Positions 8,653 to 15,899 of a stretch of 39,539 nt of DNA are shown here, piece after piece (the stretch's first letter is position 1; each line of letters starts with the position of its first letter). Made by a program: the position numbers and the translations under genes. The notes under the pieces were generated by a model, which did not search any database, was not told the origin of the DNA, and was given only the letters and a program-made list of their open reading frames with translations. Origin of the DNA: an uncultured Desulfobulbaceae bacterium (GTDB lineage: Bacteria > Desulfobacterota > Desulfobulbia > Desulfobulbales > CALZHT01). Location: the NCBI GenBank assembly GCA_945787445.1, contig CALZHT010000021.1, forward strand, positions 1 through 39,539, read 5' to 3'.

Positions 8653-9300
8653 TTATCCAGCACTTTCACCTTTTTCGTTCTTCTCTTCCAGTTTCTTGAG
8701 CAAAAATTCAAATCCTTCCTTATTCATAATCTGATCAAATTGCGTCCTGTAGTTCCTGACCAGGCTTACTCCTTCAATCACGACATCATAAACCATCCAC
8801 TGCTGCTTCTTTTTCTTAAGCCTGTATAAAATGGGGGTTTCAATGTCATTCTTTATAAAGGCGCTGTTAACAATAGCCTTGTTCTTTTTTACCAGTTCTT
8901 TCTGAAAAACGATTTCTTCACCGGAATAATTTTCCACTTTACCTATATAGGTATTTTCAAGAAGCCGGGTAAATAAACTTACAAAACGCTCCTTATCTTT
9001 CTCGGAAATTTTCTTCCAATGTTTTGCCAGAGAACGTTGCGACATTTCATAAAAGTCAAAACGTTGATGCACAATCTCCATAATACGTTTTCGTCTTTCT
9101 TCTCGTTTGCCGGGAACAGAAAGGCTCTCATCTCTTAGCAGAGAAAGGATCTGATCAACCGTGGATTTTACCTGATCAGTAGGCTCGGCAGACATCACTA
9201 CCTCGGAACACAAGAATCCTGCTGCAAAAATTGCCAAACAACCAATTACAAACTTCTTTACCGTACTTTTTGAAAGTCTCATTTTATTCCTCAAAATCAC
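8653..9300 (-). CDS. mlaC: MlaC/Ttg2D-type phospholipid-binding periplasmic protein
   Basis: The 215-residue protein has an N-terminal signal segment (about residues 11-35, VIGCLAIFAAGFLCSEVVMS) and an MlaC domain with FYEMSQRSLAKHW and FTRLLENTYIGKVENYSGE, family hallmarks. MlaC shuttles phospholipids across the periplasm between MlaA at the outer membrane and MlaFED at the inner membrane. It lies one base from mlaA and four bases before the cyclic nucleotide-binding gene, consistent with one transcript. Confidence 0.9.
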   Translation of the reverse strand: MILRNKMRLSKSTVKKFVIGCLAIFAAGFLCSEVVMSAEPTDQVKSTVDQILSLLRDESLSVPGKREERRKRIMEIVHQRFDFYEMSQRSLAKHWKKISEKDKERFVSLFTRLLENTYIGKVENYSGEEIVFQKELVKKNKAIVNSAFIKNDIETPILYRLKKKKQQWMVYDVVIEGVSLVRNYRTQFDQIMNKEGFEFLLKKLEEKNEKGESAG

Positions 9301-10181
9301 TACTCCTTAATCTTACTCTGCCGGTTCTGCAGATAGGCATCCCGGAGCGCCACATAAGGATCAATGGAAATTTCTTTTAACTGTTCATAGTCACCAATTT
9401 TCAGGGAAGTGTTATTTACAGTTTCCCCTGCAAAAAAACCATACACAGCATCTGTATCAGACCATGTAAGATAGGTAAGAGGCTTCAGGAAGTAATCGCC
9501 ACCCCTGCCAAACGAATCCCTGATATTGGAGGGCCCGAAGAATGGCCAGTAAAGATAAATACTATCTCCAACTCCATAGACCCCGAGAGTTTGCCCGGAG
9601 TCTTCTTCAGAAGGGGCGTCAAGACTAAAGTTTAGTTTTGCAGGATCAAAAAGCCCTGCCACCCCGAGAGTTGAATTGATCAAAAAACGTGCCAGTTCAA
9701 TACTCGACGCTTTCCACTTTGCTTGCAGAAGAGTATTCACCCCCCTCACTGGAAATTCAAGATTTGTAAAAAAATTGCGAACGGAAACGCGTAAATCTTC
9801 CGGGATGACAAATGCATACCCTCTTGCCATAGGTTTTAATAACCAGAAATAGAGTTTGTCATTGAATTGAAAGAATACGCGGTTTACCGGTTCCAAAGGA
9901 TCTGAGATGACAATATCCCCATCCTCAATATCGTCTAAATCCTCCTCATCGAGCAGCCACCTCTCCTCTTCAGAAAGCTGTTCTTCTTCCGGCTGTTCAT
10001 CGATGCCATCAATAATGCTTTCCTTAGCAGCACACTCTCCAGACAGCATCGCCGCCATCATCAGGAGAACACAGAGTTCCAGAAAACGGCGGGAATTGAG
10101 GGAAAAAGAGCTTTTCTGTATTTCAGCAAACAAATTTTTATTTAACCTTGCCGAAGATAAATTTACTAACCAACGATTCAA
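9300..10181 (-). CDS. mlaA: MlaA/VacJ-type outer membrane lipid-asymmetry protein
   Basis: The family core begins at DPLEPVNRVFFQFNDKLY and continues with FFTNLEFPVRGVNTLLQ, INSTLGVAGLFDPA, EDSGQTLGVYGVGDSIYLYWP and GPSNIRDSFG, all typical of MlaA. MlaA removes mislocalised phospholipid from the outer leaflet of the outer membrane. An acidic stretch rich in Glu and Asp precedes the domain. The N-terminal hydrophobic segment (LELCVLLMMAAML) ends with SGEC, a poor match to a lipobox, so lipoprotein status is uncertain. The open frame overlaps mlaD by 44 bases, and the true start may lie downstream of 10181. Confidence 0.9.
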   Translation of the reverse strand: MNRWLVNLSSARLNKNLFAEIQKSSFSLNSRRFLELCVLLMMAAMLSGECAAKESIIDGIDEQPEEEQLSEEERWLLDEEDLDDIEDGDIVISDPLEPVNRVFFQFNDKLYFWLLKPMARGYAFVIPEDLRVSVRNFFTNLEFPVRGVNTLLQAKWKASSIELARFLINSTLGVAGLFDPAKLNFSLDAPSEEDSGQTLGVYGVGDSIYLYWPFFGPSNIRDSFGRGGDYFLKPLTYLTWSDTDAVYGFFAGETVNNTSLKIGDYEQLKEISIDPYVALRDAYLQNRQSKIKE

Positions 10182-10587
10182 GATCCAATGCCGATTCCGT
10201 CTCGAACATCAGATCATTATCCGCAAGGAACTCGTCAGACCCGCCTTGAACTATCTTAATATATTTATCTCCTATTATTCCATGTGTTTTAATGGAGGCA
10301 ATAGCATCATCCGTTATTCGCACTTCCTTTGCCACCAGCATAACAACATTGGCGCGGTCATCGGCGGAAAGGGTAATATCAAACACCTTCCCCACGTTGA
10401 CGCCGGCAATTTCCACCACAGCTCCTTTCTTTAACCCCGACACACTATCAAACTCGGCATTGATGGTGTAGTTCTTTTCCATGGCAAATACGGAAAATTC
10501 CCCCAACTGCAGAGACATGTAAATAAAAGAAAGCAGTCCTCCGATTAAAAACAGGCCGACAACGATATCAATGTTCGTTTTCTTCAT
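10138..10587 (-). CDS. mlaD: MlaD-type MCE domain protein
   Basis: The 149-residue protein has one N-terminal membrane segment (about residues 9-28) and a single MCE domain with FDSVSGLKKGAVVEIAGVNVGKV, the conserved MCE core. MlaD forms a hexameric ring in the inner membrane complex with MlaF and MlaE and contacts MlaC. It is five bases downstream of mlaF in the same operon. Length is typical. Confidence 0.93.
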   Translation of the reverse strand: MKKTNIDIVVGLFLIGGLLSFIYMSLQLGEFSVFAMEKNYTINAEFDSVSGLKKGAVVEIAGVNVGKVFDITLSADDRANVVMLVAKEVRITDDAIASIKTHGIIGDKYIKIVQGGSDEFLADNDLMFETESALDLESLVSKFIFGKVK

Positions 10588-10592
10588 GGTTG

Positions 10593-11360
10593 TTATTCCA
10601 ATTCATTGCTGTGGTATATATTTCCCATTGTTTTATCGACCAAGGCTTGAATGCTCGGAGCACCTGAGCCTTGAATATCCTTCGCACCTTTAAAAATAAG
10701 AACCTTCCCCATATTTAAAATAATAACCTGATCCGCTAGATTAAAAATCTTTGGGATATCATGACTGACAATGACGGAAGTATAGCCGAATTGCTGCTGG
10801 GTTTGATAAAAAAGCCGGTAAATATCCATGGATTTTTCAGGATCAAGCCCTGTTGTGGGTTCGTCAAAAAGCATGATCTTGGGCTCAAGCATGAGGGCCC
10901 GGGCAAGTCCGACCCTTTTCTTCATACCGCCGCTGAGCTGGGCCGGAAACTTACTTTCATGACCTTGCAGTCCAACCCTTTCAAGCATCTCAATTACTTT
11001 AGCGGAAATTTCCTCATGGCTGAGCCTGGTTCTCTCTTCAAGGGGCAGGGCAACATTAGCAAAAACAGTGAGAGAATCCAGCAGGGCCGCTCCCTGAAAG
11101 AGAACACCGAAATTCGTTCGTATCCCGTTAAATTCCTTGCGCCGCATCCGGGTAATGTCCTTGCCATCCACAAAAATCCGGCCGGCATCGGGTGATAGCA
11201 GGCCAAGGATAAGCTTCAAAATCACGCTTTTTCCCTGACCGCTTGCTCCGGCGATGACCGTGGTTTTGCCAGTGGGGATGTCAAAAGAGACGCCCTCCAA
11301 CACCCGTTGATCTCCGAATGTTTTGACCACGTCTATTAATTGAATAATGGACTCATTCAT
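10593..11360 (-). CDS. mlaF: MlaF-type ABC transporter ATPase
   Basis: This ATPase of the Mla lipid transporter has Walker A GASGQGKS, signature LSGGMKKR, Walker B IMLFDEPTTGLDP and the H-loop VSHD. The preferred ATG at 11360 overlaps the mlaE stop by four bases (ATGA); an in-frame start ten codons upstream would run into mlaE. From 11360 the protein has 255 residues, close to the family's usual size. It powers phospholipid movement with MlaE and MlaD at the inner membrane. No MlaB-type STAS partner gene is seen in this cluster. Confidence 0.95.
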   Translation of the reverse strand: MNESIIQLIDVVKTFGDQRVLEGVSFDIPTGKTTVIAGASGQGKSVILKLILGLLSPDAGRIFVDGKDITRMRRKEFNGIRTNFGVLFQGAALLDSLTVFANVALPLEERTRLSHEEISAKVIEMLERVGLQGHESKFPAQLSGGMKKRVGLARALMLEPKIMLFDEPTTGLDPEKSMDIYRLFYQTQQQFGYTSVIVSHDIPKIFNLADQVIILNMGKVLIFKGAKDIQGSGAPSIQALVDKTMGNIYHSNELE

Positions 11361-12148
11361 AACATCATAGCGGTGATGAGATAGTCCCAAACCAGGACGG
11401 AAATGGAGGACAGGACAACAGCCTGGGTGGTCACCCGGCTGACTGATTCCGCACCATATCCTGCGTTGCGGATCTTATGGACAAAATAGCCCCTGCCGGT
11501 GCATACCCACACGATGATGAGGGCGAAAACGAAGGACTTGACAATGCCGAGGTTAATATCTCTATTGACCACGCTGAGCTCCATACTGGAAAAATAAGCC
11601 CCCGGATTGACGTCAAGCAGGTAAACACCAACGACATACCCTCCGTATATACCGACAAGATTGAATATTTGGGCAAGAACGGGAATAGATACAATGGTGG
11701 CGAGAACTTTCGGACTTATCAGATAGCGATAGGGATCTATGGCCATACATTCCAAGGCGTCAATCTGCTCGGAAATACGCATTATGCCAATTTCAGCGCA
11801 CATTGCCGACCCAGCCCTGCCGGTGACCATAAGTGCGGTCAGAACCGGCCCCAATTCTCTGATAAGGCTAAGAGCTACAGCAGAACCCAAGGCGCTTTCC
11901 GAGCCAAATTTACGAAGAGTATAGTATCCCTGCAGCCCCAGAACCAAACCGGTGAAAGCGGCAGTAAAAAAGATGACCGGAAAAGAGTTGCCGCCGATGA
12001 CCCTGATCTGTTTAATAAACTCGGAAAAGCGAAATGGTCTTTTGAAAATCCCGGCCATGGAATGGAACAAAAAAATGCCCATCCGCCCAAGGTCCTGAAG
12101 ATAATAGAGGGTGGATTCGCCTATTTTTTCAACCTGATGGAGCATCAT
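11357..12148 (-). CDS. mlaE: MlaE-type ABC transporter permease
   Basis: The 263-residue protein shows MlaE family motifs: FTAAFTGLVLGLQGYYTL, ELGPVLTALMVTGRAGSAMCAEIG and a series of hydrophobic segments (four to six by eye). It is the inner-membrane permease of the lipid transport complex. It is the first gene of the operon mlaE-F-D-A-C plus the cyclic nucleotide-binding gene, so the promoter should lie upstream of 12148. Two ATGs (12148 and 12145) are adjacent. Confidence 0.94.
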   Translation of the reverse strand: MMLHQVEKIGESTLYYLQDLGRMGIFLFHSMAGIFKRPFRFSEFIKQIRVIGGNSFPVIFFTAAFTGLVLGLQGYYTLRKFGSESALGSAVALSLIRELGPVLTALMVTGRAGSAMCAEIGIMRISEQIDALECMAIDPYRYLISPKVLATIVSIPVLAQIFNLVGIYGGYVVGVYLLDVNPGAYFSSMELSVVNRDINLGIVKSFVFALIIVWVCTGRGYFVHKIRNAGYGAESVSRVTTQAVVLSSISVLVWDYLITAMML

Positions 12149-12542
12149 ATATTTTCAGACGGCTCTTATGTTTATAAGAAAATTTACCGGGCACGATACA
12201 ACTTATGAATGGCTTTGAGAATTTTAGATTGTGTTTTCCTATTTTTTCGCAAGTCTCTACTTATGTACCAGACACTTTACTGAAAAAGGATACTCATTTT
12301 CCATGTCTTGTTCAAGGAATTGTTTATAAAAATCAAACAGATTGCAGAGAGTTGCCGCAAAACCATTCATCTAATAAGCCCCTGTACAAATAGAACATTT
12401 GGCAAAACAATACCCCTTTCAAACTGCTATCTTCCTCGAATACTATAATACATTTCTTTAGTAGACATTTTAAGCCATTGTGGATACTATAATATTTAAC
12501 ATATTGATATTATGACAACTTTCTGTTGCAGATATTTTCACC
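12149..12542. other. Divergent intergenic region, no gene seen
   Basis: These 394 AT-rich bases lie between divergent mlaE and the metallopeptidase gene and presumably carry both promoters. A 62-codon frame at 12205-12393 has no family resemblance or clear ribosome-binding site and was not called. No strong terminator or repeat is visible. Confidence 0.5.
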
Positions 12543-13109
12543 ATGACAAAAGCGAGCATTATCAACATACGAGGAGTCGGCCCGGTGCTCTTTGAAAGAA
12601 GCAGGCGGGCAAAATATCTGAATATCTCGGTAAAGCCCTTTAAAGGGGTGAGGGTGGCTGTGCCGCAGGGTGTGTCGTTCACAATCGCAGAACATACCGT
12701 GCATTCCAAGGTTCATTGGATACAAAAACACATTGCCAGAATAAAAAGGTTAGAAAAGAATTATATACTTGTCTCTAATGACAATATTGAAATTGACCGC
12801 AAAAAGGCGCGGGAAATTCTGATAGGCAGATTGGATTTTTTAGCAGAGAAATTCGGTTACAGCTATAACCGGGTCTTTATCCGCAACCAGAAAACAAGGT
12901 GGGGCAGTTGCTCCACCAAAAACAACATTAATTTGAATATTCGCTTGCTTCTTCTCCCTGAAGAATTAATGGATTTTGTGATCCTCCATGAGTTGATCCA
13001 CACCAAATTCAAAAACCACGGCAAAGAATTCTGGGAAGAGCTCCTTCAAAAAGAACCACATGCTGGAATCTTGGACGATCAGATCAATAGATACAACATC
13101 GGTCTTTAG
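12543..13109 (+). CDS. YgjP-like (DUF45) zinc metallopeptidase-fold protein
   Basis: The 188-residue protein has the DUF45/YgjP layout: a beta-rich N-terminal half with RRAKYLNISVKPFKGVRVAVP, then TRWGSCSTKNNINLNIRLLLLP, then the zinc motif ILHELIHTKFKNHGKEFWE (HELxH with a downstream conserved His). The family is related to SprT and M48 peptidases, and E. coli YgjP has been described as a UTP pyrophosphatase, so peptidase activity should not be assumed. Single gene on the plus strand, divergent from mla. The ATG at 12543 is the first in frame, and an earlier start is not supported. Confidence 0.88.
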   Translation: MTKASIINIRGVGPVLFERSRRAKYLNISVKPFKGVRVAVPQGVSFTIAEHTVHSKVHWIQKHIARIKRLEKNYILVSNDNIEIDRKKAREILIGRLDFLAEKFGYSYNRVFIRNQKTRWGSCSTKNNINLNIRLLLLPEELMDFVILHELIHTKFKNHGKEFWEELLQKEPHAGILDDQINRYNIGL

Positions 13110-13422
13110 AAAGCTTTAACTCTATTAAGATTGCTCCTGCGAAAAAGCGTTTCCTCTCCTTTCAGCCGGATCCTTTTTTCTTTCATCGCAAAACCACAAG
13201 TGGTGATGCCTTTGTACCAGATAAATGTCAGTGGTTGTAAAAGGTTACCAGGATAGCCATCTTGAATCCCTCATCAAGCGATGACTCTATCACAAGCGTC
13301 CAAATCTCTTCATTTATTTGATATGTATCACTATTTTTTGATATAATTTCATATTGCCATGTCTTTAACGGGCTCGCGTCATATGACGAACTTTATGCAC
13401 TAAAAGTAATCTGGAGTGGAAT
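13110..13422. other. Intergenic region, no gene seen
   Basis: No coding sequence, tRNA or strong terminator is recognisable in these 313 bases. The last 30 bases should hold the leader of the outer-membrane protein gene, with GGAGTGG as a likely ribosome-binding site. Confidence 0.5.
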
Positions 13423-14214
13423 ATGAAAATTGTACTGAAAAAATTTGGCTTTATGCATTCCGTGACAATACTTCTTTCGGCCTTTCTCCTGGCAGCCGGT
13501 TCTTTTCCAGGCCAGGCGCACGCGTTTGGATTGGGTGGTTACGCTTCAATCGGCGGGGGAACTGCCGAATATGAAGCAGAATCTGCAGGAGGCACCACTG
13601 AAGTAGACTTAGATTCAGTCATTAAGGAATTTGGTTTTGTTATGGATACCAACCTGGCCATGGACAGGCTCTTCAATTACCGCGTGAACCTTGGCTATCA
13701 AATGGTTGAACATGAGAATGGGGCTTCTCCAATAGAATTGGAAGGTTTTGTGCTTAACCAGGATTTTGGATTTGCTGTTATGCGCAACAGGAACCTGCGA
13801 TTATGGCTTGGGCCTGAGTTGCAGTTGAGTTATTTATCCGGAGAAATAGATATCAACCCAAATTGGGATATAACATTATACGGAGTTGGTCTCGGACCTG
13901 TTGTGGGCATGAATTTCAATATTGGCCGTTCGCTGACCCTTGGCCTGAAGGGCGGGTACCTTTTTACTTATCGTCAGGGTGATGGTGAAGATAATTCGGG
14001 CGGTGGGAGTAGTTTTGATTATGAAGTGCAGGAGCATCTGTTTTTTGTTAACCTGGCAGTGCTTTTTCGGATCAATGACTCGTTCAGCAGAGGAAGAACC
14101 GCTTCACCTGCTCGCTCACCCTCCTTTTCATCATCTCCGTCCTCATCAATGGATACGACACCGTCGCGTAGTAACGACACAGGAGAGGTCGAGTTTAAAG
14201 AAATTATTCCATAA
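13423..14214 (+). CDS. Outer membrane beta-barrel protein, function unknown
   Basis: The 263-residue protein starts with a signal peptide (about residues 1-35, ending in GQAHA). It then shows alternating polar and hydrophobic strands rich in Gly, Tyr and Phe (RVNLGYQMVE, LWLGPELQLSYL, ITLYGVGLGPVVGMNF, LTLGLKGGYLFTYR, LFFVNLAVLFRI), typical of an eight-stranded OmpA- or OmpX-like barrel. The last 35 residues are a Ser/Pro/Arg-rich tail that is probably outside the barrel. I do not recognise a specific family. It stands alone on the plus strand. Confidence 0.75.
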   Translation: MKIVLKKFGFMHSVTILLSAFLLAAGSFPGQAHAFGLGGYASIGGGTAEYEAESAGGTTEVDLDSVIKEFGFVMDTNLAMDRLFNYRVNLGYQMVEHENGASPIELEGFVLNQDFGFAVMRNRNLRLWLGPELQLSYLSGEIDINPNWDITLYGVGLGPVVGMNFNIGRSLTLGLKGGYLFTYRQGDGEDNSGGGSSFDYEVQEHLFFVNLAVLFRINDSFSRGRTASPARSPSFSSSPSSSMDTTPSRSNDTGEVEFKEIIP

Positions 14215-14392
14215 TCCTTGATGCCATTTTGTAGGCAAAGAGGCAAGGAGGCCCTTAAGGAGACGAACCTGATGGTCCGCCACGGCTGATCGAGGAAGCC
14301 GACGACAGCAACAAAGTTAAAATTTACATGGACATGGTATCACTTTATGACCAAGGAAATTCAAGTGGGTTCTTGTTTTTGATGTGAATTCC

Positions 14393-15379
14393 TTACGGAG
14401 CATAAAGGCAAACCTGATTGCGGCCTTTATTTTTCGCGTTATACAATGCCATGTCGGCATAGGCCAGGAGGCTTGATTTGTCTTGGGCATCAATGGGAAA
14501 GGCAGCCACCCCGATGCTTATGGTGACTTTTTTCATGGGCTGTGTTTCCCGCCCCGGGAAAGGATGCTCCGCTATGATGCGGCAGATATCTTCGGCTACA
14601 TAAAGGGCATGATCCTTCTCGGTTTCCGGCAGTACAACTACAAATTCTTCACCACCGTACCGGGCAGTAAAATCTGATTTCCGCAGACGCCCGCAAATAA
14701 CCTCTCCAAGTGAGCGAAGCAATTTATCACCTGCCAGATGCCCATGGGTGTCATTATATTTTTTAAAATAATCCACATCCAGGAAAAGAAGAGCAAAAGT
14801 CCTGTTATGCCTGAGAGAAAGTTGTACTTCCGTTGCCATGTGCTCTTGAAAGAAACGATGGTTGTATAACCCTGTTAGTCCATCTCGGACTACCTGCTCT
14901 TTCAGAAGAATGTTAGCCTCTTCAAGTTGCAGATTCTTTTCCTTGAGTTCCTCAACAAGTTTCTTGTTTTCATCTATCAGATTGAGTTTGTCGATTGCCC
15001 TGTTGGCTACTGCTGTGATCAAATCAGGGTCTTCAAAAGGTTTAGAAATATAATCATAAGCACCTGAACGGAGCGCATTGACAGCCGTATCGAGCGAGGC
15101 ATAACTCGTTACCACGATAACCTGGGTGTCGGAATGGATTTTTTTTATTTCCTGGAGAAGTTCAATACCGCTCATTTCCTCCATCACGATATCGGTGAAA
15201 ACAACGTCAAAGGAAGTCTCTTTGAAAACATCCAAAGCCTGCTCGCCACTGGCCGCCTCTACTACGTCATGGCCTTCTCCCGCCAAAGTCTGTGATAAAA
15301 CAACCCGCAGGGCTTCATTGTCATCCACCACTAAAATACGCTTGCTATTTTCCATTGTCTCCATGGAAGATTCCTTCAC
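14393..15379 (-). CDS. Response regulator with diguanylate cyclase output (REC-GGDEF)
   Basis: Residues about 13-130 are a receiver domain (acidic DD at 19-20, phospho-acceptor Asp63 in FTDIV, Lys113 in KPFEDP). A coiled coil (about 132-165) leads to a GGDEF domain. The active site is GGEEF at 242-246; Asn209 and Asp218 are the expected guanine-binding pair of canonical diguanylate cyclases, arguing against the Ser-containing Hypr type. RKSD at 233-236, five residues upstream of GGEEF, is an intact inhibitory I-site, so product feedback is likely. It would make cyclic-di-GMP from two GTP, controlled by phosphorylation. The start may be the Met at residue 1, 6 or 9. It is 517 bases downstream of the riboswitch-led gene set and its receiver closely resembles the one encoded at 15897-18134. 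Confidence 0.95.
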   Translation of the reverse strand: MKESSMETMENSKRILVVDDNEALRVVLSQTLAGEGHDVVEAASGEQALDVFKETSFDVVFTDIVMEEMSGIELLQEIKKIHSDTQVIVVTSYASLDTAVNALRSGAYDYISKPFEDPDLITAVANRAIDKLNLIDENKKLVEELKEKNLQLEEANILLKEQVVRDGLTGLYNHRFFQEHMATEVQLSLRHNRTFALLFLDVDYFKKYNDTHGHLAGDKLLRSLGEVICGRLRKSDFTARYGGEEFVVVLPETEKDHALYVAEDICRIIAEHPFPGRETQPMKKVTISIGVAAFPIDAQDKSSLLAYADMALYNAKNKGRNQVCLYAP

Positions 15380-15896
15380 CTGTTTTAAAATTTTAGAAAT
15401 AACATATATTTTGGCATGTCAGAGAGTATTTTTCAACTATCTGTTGAAATTTTGAACAATTAGTAACCTGATTACCACTAAAGCTCTGCTATTTTTTTAT
15501 TCGCGCTTTAGGATTCCTTGTCATTTCGAGCACAGCGAGAAATCTTATTGCCCCAGGAATAGATTTCTCACCTTCGTTCGAAATGACAGACACAGCAAAA
15601 ATCAAAAGGTTATGCTTTGTATTGTTTAGGTAGCTGAGAAATGATGGTAATCAGATAACAATGTAAAACCAATCAGAAAATCAATTTCAAGATTGGAAAT
15701 ACCATGCAGCAACATTCTTAAAATCTTCGACTTTCCGGATGGCTACTGGTTAGTTGGTGTCCGTCCATAAATGAGCGTTTTGTTCGAGATCGCGAAGCGA
15801 GAAAATTTTAAAAGCGCAGTGTATTAGGCGTACATGAGCATTTCAAAAAACCGAGCGACAAAGATATCGGACAAAAAATCCATTTATGGACAGGCA
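15380..15896. other. Repeat-bearing spacer between the two cyclic-di-GMP enzymes
   Basis: No gene is seen in these 517 bases. They contain a 68-base palindromic repeat (15520-15587) and an element bounded by inverted repeats (about 15757-15896). The spacer separates the REC-GGDEF gene from the upstream gene set, so the cyclase probably has its own promoter next to 15380. Confidence 0.6.
15520..15587. repeat. Long palindromic intergenic repeat
   Basis: The left arm begins GTCATTTCGAGCACAGCGAG (15520-15539) and continues AAATCT. The right arm begins AGATTTCTCACCTTCGTTCG and ends AAATGAC at 15587. The arms are inverted copies with a few mismatches around a 15-base loop. Such GTCATTTCGAGCGNAGCGAG-type palindromes occur as dispersed intergenic repeats in many bacterial genomes. 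A cruciform or an RNA hairpin is possible. Confidence 0.8.
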
Positions 15897-15899
15897 CTA
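15757..15899. repeat. Short element bounded by inverted repeats, abutting a stop codon
   Basis: GTCCGTCCATAAATG (15759-15773) and its inverted counterpart CATTTATGGACAGGC (15881-15895) differ at two of 15 positions and enclose about 107 bases. The inner part resembles neither neighbour and has no gene. The right end meets the TAG stop of the REC-PAS-GGDEF-EAL gene (15897-15899). This could be a MITE-like element. No target-site duplication was recognised. Confidence 0.5.

Noticed and set aside
12205-12393. 62-codon plus-strand frame between mlaE and the metallopeptidase gene
   Set aside because: No ribosome-binding site, no recognisable motif, and an AT-rich promoter-like context.
14260-14390. 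Coding-looking fragment (EEADDSNKVKIYMDMVSLYD) downstream of the barrel protein
   Set aside because: It resembles a gene remnant but is only about 40 codons, has an upstream stop and no start, and matches no family I can name.
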